A stretch of 64,000 nucleotides of DNA from Epiperipatus broadwayi (GCA_028023455.1 JAQFVV010006208.1:7920963-7984962), one strand, 5' to 3'. Positions 21,495 through 33,900 are shown, numbered from the stretch's first letter. Notes: generated by a model from the sequence alone, not told the origin. Numbers and translations: made by a program.

Positions 21495-22660
21495 GCAACA
21501 AAGAGAAAAAAAATTTATATGTTGAAAATTCATTTCATGATTTCATGTGAATTGAATTTTACATATGGCAAGTTTTTTTCTTAGATACATGTTTGTTATT
21601 ATTCATGGTGGAGAATTTTTAACAAATGACAATAAGACATAAAAAATGAAGTTGAATCGATTTGGATAGCACATTTTTGCATGTTATGCACTATGTGTAA
21701 ATATATGCTGGGAATTGAGAAATATATGCTTGGATTTAGATAAGTATAGAAGTGTGGATTTATCCTAAATTAGATTTAAGTGAATAAAGGAGTGATTGTA
21801 GTTAGGCTCATTGTAAAATCAACAGCAAGTGTTTTTGAATTGTAGCCATCTTAAATCCCACACTATGCATTTCCTTGTGTGTGTGCGTGTGTGTACATAT
21901 ATTACATCATTAATTTGTACGTATCACACAGCAATAACCTATAAACATGTATTCAACAAATTTGCTTACATCTTACTACAGTATGACCTATAATACATTT
22001 TATATGGTATTTTCTTTTTGTTGTAAAATACAGTATTTTTGTTGTTGTTGTAATATATAACTAATAACTACATATCAGTCACTAAATGCTTCTTTTTATT
22101 AGCATAATCTAATAATTATGTACACTTAATTAAACTGCCAACAACATGCATTTGTAAATTATATATATATGGCTTTATTGTAACATTTTAAGCAAAAATA
22201 ATTATTTAAAAAAACCATTTATAGAGTACTATTAATACAGGACTATGAAAATGGAATGATGTGGTGTGTTGTAAATTAGTTTACATTTTTACAATACATA
22301 AACAATTCTAATTATTGATAAACATGTGAATAAACCCTTTAAAAGTACAAGAATGTCTAAGGAATGAATAATCAAAGAAAACAGTGTCAATATGCAAATA
22401 CATATACTTCGATTTGTTAAGATTGGGTTAAATACAGCGAAATAGAGACATACCGTTGCACACATAATAAGCACTAAGAAAATATGCAGTCACACAAAGA
22501 TTCAACTTTACGATTAACACACAAATTATCCTCGTAAGTAAAACAAACCGTTATTAATATTTAAAATTAAAGCAATACATATTTAATAAATGAAATAGTT
22601 GTAATTATTATTTCCTTGGCATCAAATTTACAGGGCTAATAAATAATATACAAAGAAATA
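21495..22660. other. AT-rich DNA, nothing recognised
   Basis: Short GT/TG (21878-21892) and other simple repeats only. Immediately followed by the candidate exon at 22666. Confidence 0.45.
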
Positions 22661-22665
22661 CTTAC

Positions 22666-22776
22666 CATTCAGTCGGTCTTCGGGAATTACATTAAAGTTT
22701 TCATAAGAATCCCAATGAACTAAAGGATCGGCGGAATTATCCACAGGGACGTTGGCTTCACTCACAACGCTACATC
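22666..22776 (-). CDS. Isolated host exon of an unidentified gene
   Basis: A 111-bp open segment on the minus strand with excellent splice signals. The acceptor is CTCTTTTGGTTTGTTTCAG just above 22776 and the donor GTAAGTATTTC just below 22666. Only one frame is open; it encodes 36 full codons containing LVHWDSYENFNVIPEDRLN, with phase 1 at both ends (a symmetric exon). Base composition is much less AT-rich than the flanks. I do not recognise the protein. It lies 12.7 kb upstream of the ZSWIM7-like exon on the same strand, but the phases do not join directly, so it may be another gene. Confidence 0.7.
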
Positions 22777-24775
22777 CTGAAACAAACCAAAAGAGTCAAC
22801 TTTTTGTTGTTTTTTTCCCCACTTATTTTTAAAATTAATATTAAATTTTTATATAATCACTGTTTAAAACAAATACGAGTGAGAGATTACAATGAATTAA
22901 TTGTAAGGTCCATTAAAAACAATAATCGGCGTAGTAAAATTAATATCAACAAGACAACCGTAATAGGAAATACATAGTTTTACCTGACGTGAATTTATGC
23001 AGATTTCAATACATATAGTTTTTGAGTATGTCTATAAATGGAACAACAACATATTAAGAATTGTAAAAACAAGTTTGCAAAATAGCTTTTTTTTTTTTTG
23101 TAAAAAAAAAAAAGAGAGAGGCATTGCCACTAGGAATCTTGGGAAAAAATACACCCTAACATTCCTTTTGAAGCGACTTATGCAATTCCTGTTAAAAAAA
23201 AAAAAAACCTATCCAGATCGTAGGAGCAATCTCTTTCAATAAATACAGACTTTATAAAAACAAAACTTACACACTGTCAGGATCTTCACAAGAGTTCAAC
23301 TCTTGAATAATCGATTAATCAATCAGAAGTTGTTGCCGTTTGCATTTTTTCTTAAGGAAAAAAAACTTTAAATAACAATGAGGAAAAAAAATATTAAAAC
23401 AGTATCATTTATCTTAGAAGAATGATGAAAGAAATTTTTTAAAAAAAGTATTTTATTATAAACGGGTTAACGTTGTAATAACGTAAACTAAAACATATTT
23501 AACTTTTGCAGATGGACAGAAATGAGGCTAGGGAACAGTCTTAAAATGCAGCAAATAGATTAGATCTTGTAGGAGAAAAACTGCTCTTTAATATGCCTGT
23601 ACAGACATCGTTTATCAGGAGATATGACGTTTCGTAATATCAGTACACGACTATGTAAGAAGGGCCGCAAAAAGCAATTACATATGATAAAATGAACTAT
23701 GACTAAAAATACTGTACTTTTTTTAAAAACTATCAGCAACAAAAAAATTAATACCCTCCTCCCAAATATATATATTAATAAGACGAATGAATTATAAACA
23801 ATACTAATAGTGAAGCCCTGAGGTAAAATATAAATGATGGTATTGAATTTATAAATAAAACTATATAACTGTACGGATAATTGCTTCGGAAGTGACATTA
23901 CATCCGGGCAGGTTATTCACCAGAAATTCGATTTAGGTACCTTTAGCTATTACTCGAACTAAACAAGTCTCATATATATAAAAGTTTATTTGGAATAAGA
24001 TATCGAATTTATAAACTATATATATTGTTTTTGAAATCATTACATAGTAATTCAATAAATTTCGATTTAATGCGGCTATTTTTTATGTTTTTCCTATTTT
24101 CGTTAATTATGGGTGGGAGTAGGATTATAACTAAACTGAGAAAAATATAGGCACAGTCCAGATGTTAATTTTATGCTTTCTGCTAAGATTTGACATTACA
24201 AATTTGTGTTTATAAACTGCTACTTTATTACTAGACCATTATATGCTATAATTGGAACATATCGAAGTTTAAGATGTAAATTTAAATATAATATATTACG
24301 AGAGTATATAAGAAACAGTAAAAATTACAAACAGTAATGATCAAACTGAATTTGGTTGTAATACCAAATCACCTAGATACAAAAATCAATCTTCAGGCAA
24401 TAGAGTATTAGTAATATTAAAATGTACTAGAATAAACTGGGCTGAGCTGCAAAGTTAACCTATACTCAGTATACTGAAATATAAATATTTAACTTCAAGG
24501 CTATTTATAGGACAAAGACCTTTTTACCTTCCTTAATTAAATTTCGAGTGCAAACTTTCTATTTCCATAATGATTAGAAATAAATTAAACACATACACTG
24601 AAATAATATGGTTTAAAATTATTTCCACTGTTTAGAATGTCAGAATGAAAAAAAATCATATCTTAATTACATATGAAACATTTTAAATCTTTTATATTTA
24701 AAACACTTGTTTAATTAAGAAGTAATAGAATATTTCTTTAGAATATTCAGAATACAGTTCTAAAATAGCAGGAAC
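22777..24775. other. Intron-like AT-rich DNA
   Basis: No element recognised. Possible features: a strong-looking minus-strand donor (GTAAGTTTTG) just below 23271, and a GC-richer patch with ETS-like ACTTCCG near 23885-23915 that could be a promoter. Neither can be tied to a gene. The 112-codon minus ORF at 23560-23898 is hydrophobic and low-complexity. Confidence 0.35.
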
Positions 24776-24779
24776 TGTA

Positions 24780-25700
24780 GGGGGATTATAGGTGCTACTG
24801 CTTTTCTGAAGGTTTGTAATGATGGTATTAGTTGTATTTATATATTGGATTATTTCCATCATCTAATGTAAATATTGAATGTCCTTAGAAAAAAATTAAT
24901 TTTATTTAAATATTCCAAATATATTCAACTGTTGGTAATACCACACAGATTAGTATATGTACAATGTTTCAAGAGGTATTATTCTCTTTTCTTCAAGTGT
25001 TGCTGGCCTGATGTGTGACAGTACTAACATGGGAATTGAACCTGGATTCTTAAGATTTTTGAATATTGAATTTTAAGGTAACACTCTAATCAAATGAACC
25101 ATCCTGCCAAAGGCAACAGTTGGCAGAAATTTCATATATTTATCTATGAGATTCCTTCTGATTACTTCACTTTTTCCTAAGAGCAAAGATGATTAGTGCT
25201 TTCCATATATTATATATTGTCACACTAGGTTAATTTATGGGGTTGTTCACCATTGTCATGTGAGTAAATTCTTTAAATTTTCTTCTTTGTATTTTTTCTT
25301 CTCTATCCAATATTTTTGTATTTTCCCAATTGAACATGTATTCACTGGTACATACATGTTCTGCTAACTTAGACACAAACATCTGTTTTCTCTCTTCTAA
25401 TTATCAGTTTGTGTTTTTGCAAGCACTTTTCAATGGGGTGACAAGTCTCACCAATATATGTTTTTCCATGTCCACATGGTATTTTGTAGATGCAGTTTTT
25501 TTTTCTTTTCAGCATTTCAAGTTTAGGCTTTGTAGATAATAGAAATTCCTCACAATGTGGTATGACTCTAGAAAGCTGTTCTGATGTTATACAGATTTTC
25601 TTTATTTGACTATTTTTTGGCATGTATGGGTACACTACAGTACCAATAATTGTTTTTTCCTTTGATAGTTCTTTTTGTTGTCTATTTAAAGTTTTCTTAA
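24780..25700 (-). mobile_element. Penelope-like element fragment with GIY-YIG endonuclease
   Basis: The minus-strand coding end (25635 down to about 25229, one frameshift near 25369) shows CIYKIPCGHGKTYIGETCHP, the Penelope GIY-YIG endonuclease signature. It then shows SKLAEHVCTSEYMFNWENTK and a stop. Downstream lies a non-coding segment shared with 49707-50000, including a degenerate hammerhead-like motif at 24964-24996. The reverse transcriptase is missing, so the copy is 5'-truncated. Ends are approximate. Confidence 0.8.
24964..24996 (-). ncRNA. Degenerate hammerhead-like motif in Penelope-like element
   Basis: Minus strand: UUGAAGA (canonical first C replaced by U), stem II AAGAG/CUCUU around AAUAAUAC, then GAAAC. 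It sits 3' of the endonuclease, where Penelope-like elements are known to carry hammerhead ribozymes. Confidence 0.4.
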
Positions 25701-26220
25701 CAAGAACTAATTTGGAAATGTTAATTGCTAAATGTATCAGTCTTGTAGCACTATTAATGTGGACTGATAATATCTATCTGACAAACTCAGATTAATCTCA
25801 GATCTTTATCCTTTAGCTAAATATAACAAAATATCCAATTACTGAGCACTGCATGGCTAGATGAAAAAATTCTATATCTCTTGGTAATCCAAAAATTTTT
25901 TAAAGCTCAACCAGTCAGATATAAATTCCACATTGCGGCATGCAAGTGATGCAGTAACCACTATAATTATTTATACAACAACAACAACAACAACAAAAAT
26001 CTCAATATTAATCAATGAATTATTGTATTTCACATTTTTCTCTTGCACGTTAACCAAAGATCTGTAATATACATTTTAAAATAATTAATATTATTAGTAC
26101 TTATTAAATGTATTAATAATATATGTTGTTATGATTTTTGTCTTTTTTGATCAATTAGAAAAGAAAAAAAAGAGAATATCATACAAGATATGTATTATTG
26201 TAATATAGATAAAGCATATT
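25701..26220. other. AT-rich DNA with (CAA)n
   Basis: A (CAA)n microsatellite lies at about 25977-25996. Nothing else recognised. Confidence 0.5.
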
Positions 26221-26224
26221 ATAT

Positions 26225-26710
26225 CATCAAACAGTATCAATCCACTGCAGGATGAAGGTATCTTCTAGTTCATCTTTTTTTATCTCTAGCTTCTCTTCTC
26301 CATAGCATCCCCGCACACTTTCTTATTTCATCCATCCATTTCACATGTGGTCTATTTCTGGGTCTTTTACAATCTCTTGGAAAACAGTTTACGATTTCAA
26401 TTGTCCATCTATAATCATTTCTTCCAGCAATATATCAGTCCAACTCCAGTCTTTTAATTATTTCATTAATGTCAGTAATACTCGTTTGTTCTCTTACCCA
26501 TGTATTGCATTTTTGATCTCTTCTTGTTACTCCTAACATGCATCTCTCCATATTTCTTTCAGTGGTCTGAAGTTTCTGTACTGCTATTTTATTAAGTGTC
26601 CAAGTCTCAGATCCACTGGTAAAACACATTTATTAAAAACCTTCATTTTCAAGCATATAGGCATATTTCCTTTTAATATTGAAGCAATGGATCTGAAGTA
26701 CGATCCATGC
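26225..26710 (-). pseudogene. LINE 3' fragment, same family, copy 2
   Basis: The minus strand encodes GSETWTLNKIAVQKLQTTER, MLGVTRRDQKCNTWVREQTS, then (frameshifted) RPHVKWMDEIRKCAG near 26320. It shares wording with copy 1 at 20783-21022, including the terminal CTGCAGTGGATTGATA. Several stops and frameshifts. Confidence 0.85.
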
Positions 26711-27130
26711 TTCACAGCCTCCTATAAACTTAATTAGTATTGTAGGCCTGAATTAAGTTTATAGCCCAATATCAGCAGGGTTTTGCATTACAGCTAAAAT
26801 TAATTACATTCATTAAATTTGTATGTGCAGTAAATATTTCCTTTTAAATAAAGTCCACTTCAAGATTAAATTTCTGTTAATAAAAATTACTTGTAAAACC
26901 TATTAGTCAAACATATATATACGTCAAGCATATATATATGAGTTAATGCAAAATTCTGCTGAAATAAAATGCTTATTTTATTAAAAGAAATAAGAATGTA
27001 TTTTTATTTTTAAATCTTGTTAAAATATTTAGTATGATTTGATTTTGAGATAAGCCCGCCAACATTTTCTAAAAGCATGTATATTTTTAATTAATTAGCC
27101 CATTCAAGGCAAATTAAAGATGGTCTTCTC

Positions 27131-27236
27131 TTTCTTTTTTTTTAAGTGTCATAGCATCAGCCGGGACGTGAACCCGCAACCCGGGCAACTGCCTGCAAGT
27201 GCAAGGTAGTCGCGCTGACCTCTCGACCACCAATGC
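27131..27236 (-). mobile_element. tRNA-derived SINE, copy a
   Basis: The minus strand starts GCATTGGTGGTCGAGAGGTC (A-box region), has a B-box-like GGGTTCACGTCCCGG, then TGCTATGACA and an A-rich tail. It has the same architecture as the other SINE copies here. The extra variable region between the boxes differs from the tRNA-Gly-like copies. Confidence 0.8.
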
Positions 27237-27299
27237 AAGACTTGTCTTTCTTTTTTACTTAATAAAATTCAAAGTTTAAAAAAAGAAATTTAGAATAAA

Positions 27300-27660
27300 A
27301 AATAAAAGTTATTTTTAGAAAATTTTACCTTGAAACAAAGAAGTGGGGGGGGGGGGGCTTATCAAGATCTAAGATCATACATAAAACAATAGAAGGTAGC
27401 TTACAAAAAAGCATAAATAGGAGAGAGAACAAAAGACTTGATTATTCAGAGTTTGCTTTTGCTAATAAAGATTTCATTCAGATTTCTCTGGAGGCTTTTT
27501 CTTGTGCTTGCTGAGATTTCTCTGTAGAGAATTCTTTCAGATTTTTCCTGTGCTTTGAACCTCCCAGATTTTGCTTCTCGTTTCCATTTTGTTCAAAAAA
27601 GTTATTCAACTGTCGTCTTCGAAATCACAGAGAATTTTGAACATGCTATTAGCTAAAAGT
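27300..27660. other. Unexplained segment with promoter/poly(A)-like signals
   Basis: Plus strand: a G13 run (27345-27357), a TATA-like CATAAATAG near 27412, AATAAAG near 27463, then a T/C-rich stretch. The order resembles an LTR (U3-R-U5), but no second copy, clear TG...CA ends or target duplication was found. Confidence 0.25.
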
Positions 27661-27679
27661 CATATGAATTTGATGGATT

Positions 27680-27925
27680 CTACCATGCGAGGCGGTTAGG
27701 CAAAGCTTTGCCTGCCGTCGAGGCTCTAAATACCATCAAAATGCCATAGTATCCACTCCATATTAATCTGAACTCTGTGCCATGTCTGTAGGACTTTTCG
27801 TAAAAGCATGCTATGTATTTCCACTTTCCTTGTCCGGACAAATACCTATCAATGGACGGATCAAGCCACGCTCGTCGACAGAACATGACCAAGGAATCAG
27901 GATGGTAATTGTATCTCTCCTCCAT
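27680..27925 (-). CDS. Unidentified 81-codon ORF
   Basis: The minus-strand ORF starts MEERYNYHPDSLVMFCRRAW and ends at TAG. Its composition is mixed, rich in W, Y, R and G, quite unlike the AT-driven K/N/I/F ORFs around it. Local GC is raised. No family recognised, no splice signals tested. It could be an exon, a relic of a mobile-element protein, or chance. Confidence 0.3.
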   Translation of the reverse strand: MEERYNYHPDSLVMFCRRAWLDPSIDRYLSGQGKWKYIACFYEKSYRHGTEFRLIWSGYYGILMVFRASTAGKALPNRLAW

Positions 27926-28230
27926 TGAACTATTTACTTTCTACCCTTTTTTGGTTCATACCTTTCTTAATTGCTTCATTGAATTAATTTCTGAAATGTA
28001 TTTAATTGTATTTGTTATGTAACCATTTTTATTAGACTAGTCTTAGAGATATATATATATGTGATCATCTATCTATATATATTTAACCCTTTTTCCTTCG
28101 CTATTCTTCATTACTAACATGTATAAATATTTTGTATTCCATTGCGGTTAAGTTTTAAAGTTAATTTTTCATTTAAAATCTCTTCCTAATTCCAATTATG
28201 TGTTGTAAAATAACTACAAGTTTCCTTTGT

Positions 28231-28411
28231 TTGTCAACTTGATCTCCTCGATAACGCCTCTTTTGTCCGCCATTAGCTTATTATGTATATCAGATTTAGC
28301 TATATACGTCTTAAATAATTTTAAACTGTCTGTTGTTAGCACAAAGCAATAGAAAATGCTTTGCGAAAGATTTTTATTATTGTACTTTATCGAGGAGATT
28401 CGAGTTGACAA
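28231..28411. mobile_element. Small inverted-repeat element, 181 bp
   Basis: Terminal arms of about 24 bases, TTGTCAACTTGATCTCCTCG on the left and CGAGGAGATTCGAGTTGACA on the right, differ at two positions. No target duplication stands out. It is a MITE-like structure of unknown superfamily. The 65-codon minus ORF inside is not credible. Confidence 0.55.
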
Positions 28412-28975
28412 TTTTATTAAAATTGGGCAGAAAGGACTTAGACCGCAAAAATATTATATCATTTAATCTGTTTTTATTGTCTGATTAGTTTTTCATTAAT
28501 TCAGGGGAATAGCGGAGGCCATTAAATCATTACTAATATTTTAAAGTCATTAATTAAATATCTTATTTAACTATAAAAAGCTTGAGTTTCCTAATCTTAT
28601 TCTAATGCTTTATGTTACTTTTCCAATGATCCAGGCACGCAAAACACATATTTCATAGTAATTTTACACACATTTAACTATTTAGCTCCGTAAGTGTTCA
28701 CGTCCATGTCTCTTTTCTGATGCTAGTTTGGGCCGGATGAGAAAATAATTTATGCGTGTCTCAGATAATGTTGTTGGTTTGTAGTTAGCCTCGAGAATAA
28801 GTGAATAGGGCAGAGGTCATAGTATTCTTGATTTAATATCTCACATATGGGTGGCCTTGAGGTACTTTCGCCTAGTATTCGAACTGGATTAAACCAACAT
28901 ACATTATCTGACTGTCACAATATTAAGTTATTTCTGCCAAAAGCACTACAATTAAATTTAATTCCATGACTAAAT

Positions 28976-29516
28976 TTATCCATTATGTTTCCATTTTATA
29001 ATAATAATCGGACCAAGGTATTTGTAGTTGTTAATTTCTTTTAACTTATCATAATCAATCTTTATTTTCATCTTTTGAAAAAATCCATTGAACATTACTT
29101 TAGTCTTTTTAACATTTACGTTTAGTCCTACTTTCTTACTTTTATCTGATAACTTTTGCAACATTTCCTGCAACTCTAAAGCATTATTTGCAAAAACAAT
29201 TACATCATTTGCAAAATATAAATGACATAAATAATCTCCATTTACTTTTACTCCTTTAGCTTTCCATTTTAATCCACAAAATATATTTTGCAGCACTGCT
29301 GTAATAAGTTTTGGAGATATGTTGTCACCCTCGTTACACCTTTCTCAATGTTAACCTTCCTAATATCATTATGTAATCTAATTGTTGCTGTTCCATTTTG
29401 ACAATATCCTGGGTCTATATCTTGATGATCCAATGCTTTAATTTCTGAAGAAATGTTTATAGAATCAAATATCTTTTTATAATATTCAATATATGTTACA
29501 TTAAAATACATCTTTA
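28976..29516 (-). pseudogene. LINE reverse-transcriptase fragment, same family, copy 3
   Basis: The minus strand runs from GTATIRL-like palm sequence (NGTATIRLHNDIRKVNIEKG) through a frameshift to YFANDVIVFANNALELQEML and VKKTKVMFNGF, ending KEINNYKYLG. The catalytic FADD is changed to FAND. This is the RT segment immediately upstream of that present in copy 1, so the copies together cover the 3' half of one element. Confidence 0.8.
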
Positions 29517-29676
29517 CTCCGCTTTGATATTTTATAATTTTCTACCTTTATTAAAAAAAATAAAACCAGAATTACTTCTAGCAAATGTAATTGAAGATAG
29601 AAATACTATAAATATCTAAGAGATTACTTTTTAGGTGACTATATGTATATCATCTATAATTTTATAAATTATAATC

Positions 29677-29945
29677 TGCTAAACATCACATGATCACCAT
29701 TTCTTATGCTTGCTCATAACTGTTATTAAAATAGGCAAAACTCTCCATACAGTAGTGCCACTCAGTGCAAGCCCATTTTAATAAGTTATGAGCGAGCATA
29801 AGAAATGGTGATCAAGTGATGCTTAGTGGTTTAATACCAATCCTGCCTACTGTCTTGCAGTCATCATCAGAGAAATGGGATTATAAAGATCTCTGATGAT
29901 GACTGACAGACAGTTGAGCATTGTTAAGTGTATAAGAAGGTTGGA
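29677..29945. repeat. Family A mini-palindrome plus degenerate hammerhead repeat
   Basis: 29677-29830 is an inverted pair of family A ends (CATCACATGATCACC on the left; GGTGATCAAGTGATG on the right) with the ribozyme part deleted. It is followed by a second small palindrome (GTCATCATCAGAGA / TCTCTGATGATGAC, 29852-29915) whose right half resembles CUGAUGA plus an ACUG/CAGU stem II, but with GAGC in place of GAAA. Confidence 0.65.
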
Positions 29946-30665
29946 AATGGTATGATAATATAAAAGTGTCCGAATACACTTAAAATGATCATTTATGATT
30001 ATAAGCAGTAATTCCTCTATTAAGCCTATACTAGAAGTACCTATTGTAAGCTTGATTAATCAACAGACAATACACAGTTATGCTATATTTATATTCAAAG
30101 TCCCACAAATTAACCAGTGTTCCGTGCCATGGTAATTTTTATAACTTTATATTTTGAATTTCAGCTTGCTTTTGCAATTGATTCTATTTATTATGCTTTG
30201 ATATATAATCTGAGCTGATTTACGTTCATGCTTCTTTGTGCATGGATCTACACTTCAATATACATAACAGCTTTACAGATTATGGGTAGGAGGTTGACTT
30301 TTTATCTATGCAGTTTATACAAACTTTGTTTGTCTCACAGGGAGCCCTGCTGGAATAATTTAGCATAGTGGGGATTGTATACTTTATATCTGAATTTCAG
30401 CCGATACTATTTATATATTGTGTTATACATAAAAATATCTTGATTGTTTAAAAACAAAAATGAAATGACTTTTGCCAAAAATAGAAGTTTTTGTTAGTTT
30501 ACACCAAGCTGTCAATTTCAACAACTTGTTCTTCTTAAGATTAGTGCTAAATAATGTTTGTGTTGTATAGTCATTTCTGGAAACAACTTTCAGAAGTATT
30601 AAAAAAAAAAAACTTTTTGGCAAAGAAAGTATTTTTTAAATGTTCAAAAATATCAGATAAATTTT
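29946..30665. other. AT-rich DNA, nothing recognised
   Basis: No ORF or repeat of note. Confidence 0.45.
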
Positions 30666-30669
30666 TAAT

Positions 30670-30765
30670 TTTTTTTTTTTTCTCATGTGTCATAGCATTC
30701 GCCGGGAAGCGAACCCGCTAACCCGGGACAACTGCTTGTAAGGCAGCCTCTCGACCACCAACGCT
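30670..30765 (-). mobile_element. tRNA-derived SINE, copy b
   Basis: The minus strand has GCGTTGGTGGTCGAGAGG, a B box GGGTTCGCTTCCCGG (one base altered in context), ATGCTATGACACATGAG and an A tail (poly-T on the plus strand, 30670-30681). A deletion removes part of the anticodon-arm region. Confidence 0.8.
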
Positions 30766-31079
30766 TTTTAAATTTGAAGACTGGCAGCAGAAAATTTCAT
30801 AAAATACAATAGTATTATTACATCATTAATACTGTGGAATAGTCGTGATTTTAATAGAAGTTTATCAATTTTTATTTTCACATAAAGAATAAAAAAGGAT
30901 GAAAAGTTAACAACTGAAGAATGAATAAAACTATTCAAATCTCCTTGGAATTATTTCAATAGGGCAGCATCTCATTGGTAAGTCTTTTAATAATTATTAA
31001 TGATGTGGCATAAAAAATAAGCTTATCTATAATATGAAGATAATAACTTACTAATTACTTTTATCAATTTTTATTGGTA

Positions 31080-31763
31080 CTTGTAAGTTTTCAAATAAAT
31101 AAGCCAAGATGGCAGTTTCTATTTTTGATAAATCTATAATTTGGGGAGCTTCCAAAAATGTTTACAAAGAAAATAACTGCTAGAAAGTGTTGTATTTAAT
31201 ATTTACATTCAATTTTTTATTACTGTTATTTTTAAAAAAGAAATCATTGTGGAAAAACTAATTACAATATTTACAGTTTATTTTCTTTTGGATTAACTTA
31301 TTACCAAAAAAATGAAAAAAATATATAAATACAATATTTACACTTTATTCATGTCGGCAGTGTGCAATCATATTAACGCTCACTTTTCAGGTGGGCATAA
31401 TTCTGCACCTTTGGAAATAGTACAGTGTATCAAACCAGGAAGGTCCCAATTTTTATCATTATGACAATTTACCAAAAAAAAAAAAAACTGCTGACAAAAA
31501 GAAACAGCTAAATTGAACTAAAGTACGGCAATATTAAGAACATCTCATCGCTTCCCACATTTATAAGTAAAAAAAAAAACTTGAAATAAAGCTTCTTAAT
31601 GAAATTTACTGGAATTCATATCTTTTTTTTAAATGTAACAATCGATTTATCAATTTTGTTTTAATTTAACATCTAATACATCTTCCGTAGATTATGGATT
31701 CTCAAAATTGTACATTTATCAAAAATACGGGAAGCCATCTTAGTTCACTTGAAAACTTACGTG
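31080..31763. mobile_element. Inverted-repeat element, Tc1/mariner-like, 684 bp
   Basis: Imperfect terminal arms of about 55 bases start CTTGTAAGTTTTCAA and end TTGAAAACTTACGTG. They include AAGATGGC / GCCATCTT and TTTTTGATAAAT / ATTTATCAAAAA. Both ends are flanked by TA. The interior is AT-rich with no convincing transposase. Confidence 0.65.
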
Positions 31764-33045
31764 TATTTTTTTATTTTATACTTTAATGTCCATTAAAGTA
31801 GATAGAAAAGAAATAAATACTAAAAACAACTTTTAAATTTTAATTGCAAAAATTATATTAAAATAATCTATACGTTGATATTTTATTTATTGTATTATTG
31901 CATACTGCCATAAAATATAGTGCAAGAGATTTTAATGTTCTGCTTCATGCATTATATAAAGCATATACTTCGTCTGCAAGACAAAAAAATGCACATATAC
32001 AAACCATACAGTAAAATTATTAGTTTTTAAAAAAATCTACAAACATAAATGTTCGTGCAAAAAATGCTTATATGCAAAAATGCTTTCACAGTAAAATATA
32101 ATACAAATGTCTCTAATCTACTACTTCCTTTGTTTTGCCATAACATATTTTGCACACCTCACTTCAAACACTATAGTAATACACACACAGACACACAAAC
32201 AATCTGACATTTTGACTGCCCCAAAGTTTTCTTCGGAGATACCAATTTTCCACAAACGTTTATAGCTATTATGATCAGCTGTTTTATAGTAATTGAAAAT
32301 CACAAACAATTCCTTATTTTAAGACTGTCATCTCAGTTTTATTTCTGTTAGAAAGATTAAAAAAATATGTAGCTTTCCACGTACTGAGACTCTCTAACCA
32401 ACCGACGGGTCATATTGAAGAAAAGCAAATATGTATTATTCCATCGTCTTAATACTACTTCTTTCCAAGAATATGAACAGGTAGAAAATAAGCTGAGATA
32501 CCTGTAGAAATTAGCTAATTTGTAATAAAAAGTATATCAAAATGAAAATGATTTTGTAGCAAAAATCAAATCAAATGCATGTTTAAATATTAATTGTAAT
32601 ATTCTTTTTTGGTTATGGCTTTGCTGTATAAACATATAATTCCTATGAGCATTATTCAGGTATTTTCACATTTTTATTGCTTAAAACATTTTTCGAACAA
32701 TATAGTATTATAATTGACATATAATAATAGTTTTTTTTTTTTATGTAAAAGATATTAAAAGCCAAAGAAATTCGTCTTAATACCAATTGAAACTTACTTT
32801 CACCCCATGCATTGGGGATATGTATTCATTCTATCAAGTCTTTTTCAATAAGTAACAATTCAGTGAACTTCATGTTACATGCATACCAAAGCATGATTTG
32901 ACATGCATGACATCTATTAAGTTTCATTTTAATTTTATTATCTTTCTTACACATTCATTTATAACTTACAACAATTTACAAAATAAAATTTAAAAAAAAC
33001 AATTTCAATTTATTTAATAAATTATTGAACTTAATTTTTAGAATT
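31764..33045. other. AT-rich DNA, nothing recognised
   Basis: A CA microsatellite lies at about 32182-32199. Otherwise featureless. Confidence 0.45.
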
Positions 33046-33455
33046 CATTTCAATTCTAAACAGAGGGTAATCCAACCCTTTACACATATGTTGTACCATT
33101 ATATTAAATCAATATTGTTTTTGTTGAATGTAAGGAAACTCTCAATCCAGGCATCAGATAGACTTTGAAAAGAGTGGCTGTCTTATCTTTGCACTTAAAT
33201 TCAATTATATCGGTCAATCTTAAGTATCTTGGAATGAGAGTGAAGATTTTATATTCTTCATTTTACTTCCATTTTCTTTATTATATATATTAACACTCAT
33301 AAAATTTTAATATTTACTGTGTGTTAACAATTAGAGATGTCAGAATTAACGTAAATGGCTAATAGATTTACTAGCTGCAGTTTCGAATTGTAATTCTAAA
33401 CAGAAAATAATCAACCCTTAACACACGCACTGTACTGTTATATTATATCAAAATA
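33045..33455. repeat. Diverged local direct repeat
   Basis: About 65 bases at 33045-33115 recur at 33385-33450 (AATTCTAAACAGA, AATC..AACCC, TGTTATATTA.ATCAA). Spacing is about 335 bases. Origin unknown. Confidence 0.5.
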
Positions 33456-33823
33456 AAGTTTATAATCTATTTGTTTTTATAAAATATTCGTTCAATGGAG
33501 ACAGTAAAATAAAAAGCAATAACAGATAATAATAATAATTAAATTAAAAATTTTCACATATTTATAAAATATTTTTGGTAGAAATTACGAGTGATGTATG
33601 ATAAATTGTATTAATGATATAAAAGTGTTAACTGGATAAAAAAAAAACTAGATTTGAGATAATTTATAAATTAAATGGCAAGCCACTGCAAATTATTAAA
33701 CCCAATAACAAAATTACTTTTATCCCATGTTTCTTATAGATAGACAACTTCCATATTTCTCCATTCTTTTTTATTTCATAAATAACTTCATATAAATAAA
33801 GATACAATAAAAGACAAATAACC

Positions 33824-33865
33824 CCCAAGATGCATTTCGTGCAGAACCAGCCCTCGTCAGTTGGG
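33824..33865 (-). ncRNA. Hammerhead-like motif, family D, well preserved
   Basis: Minus strand: stem I CCCAA, core CUGACGA, stem II GGGC...GCAC around UGGUUCU (one mismatch), GAA, palindromic stem III AUGCAU, cleavage-site C, stem I partner UUGGG. Every core position of a type I hammerhead is satisfied (position 7 is variable in known ribozymes). Confidence 0.7.
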
Positions 33866-33900
33866 CCAGGTCATCATCTCTCATCTACATCTTTATTACA

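Noticed and set aside
23255-23345. Minus-strand donor GTAAGTTTTG as the exon before 22666-22776
   Set aside because: Joining at this donor creates a TGA at the junction in the only open frame of the 22666 exon, so the two cannot be consecutive coding exons. A 5' UTR exon of some gene remains possible.
23560-23898. 112-codon minus-strand ORF beginning MSLPKQLSVQ with ETS-like ACTTCCG upstream
   Set aside because: After the first codons the product is a low-complexity hydrophobic sequence typical of AT-rich chance ORFs; no donor with good consensus.
27300-27660. Solo LTR
   Set aside because: No second copy, no clear TG...CA termini and no target duplication; kept only as an unexplained segment.
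31080-31763. Transposase coding in the central GC-richer part (31350-31450)
   Set aside because: Short open stretches in both strands without DDE/DDD-family motifs.
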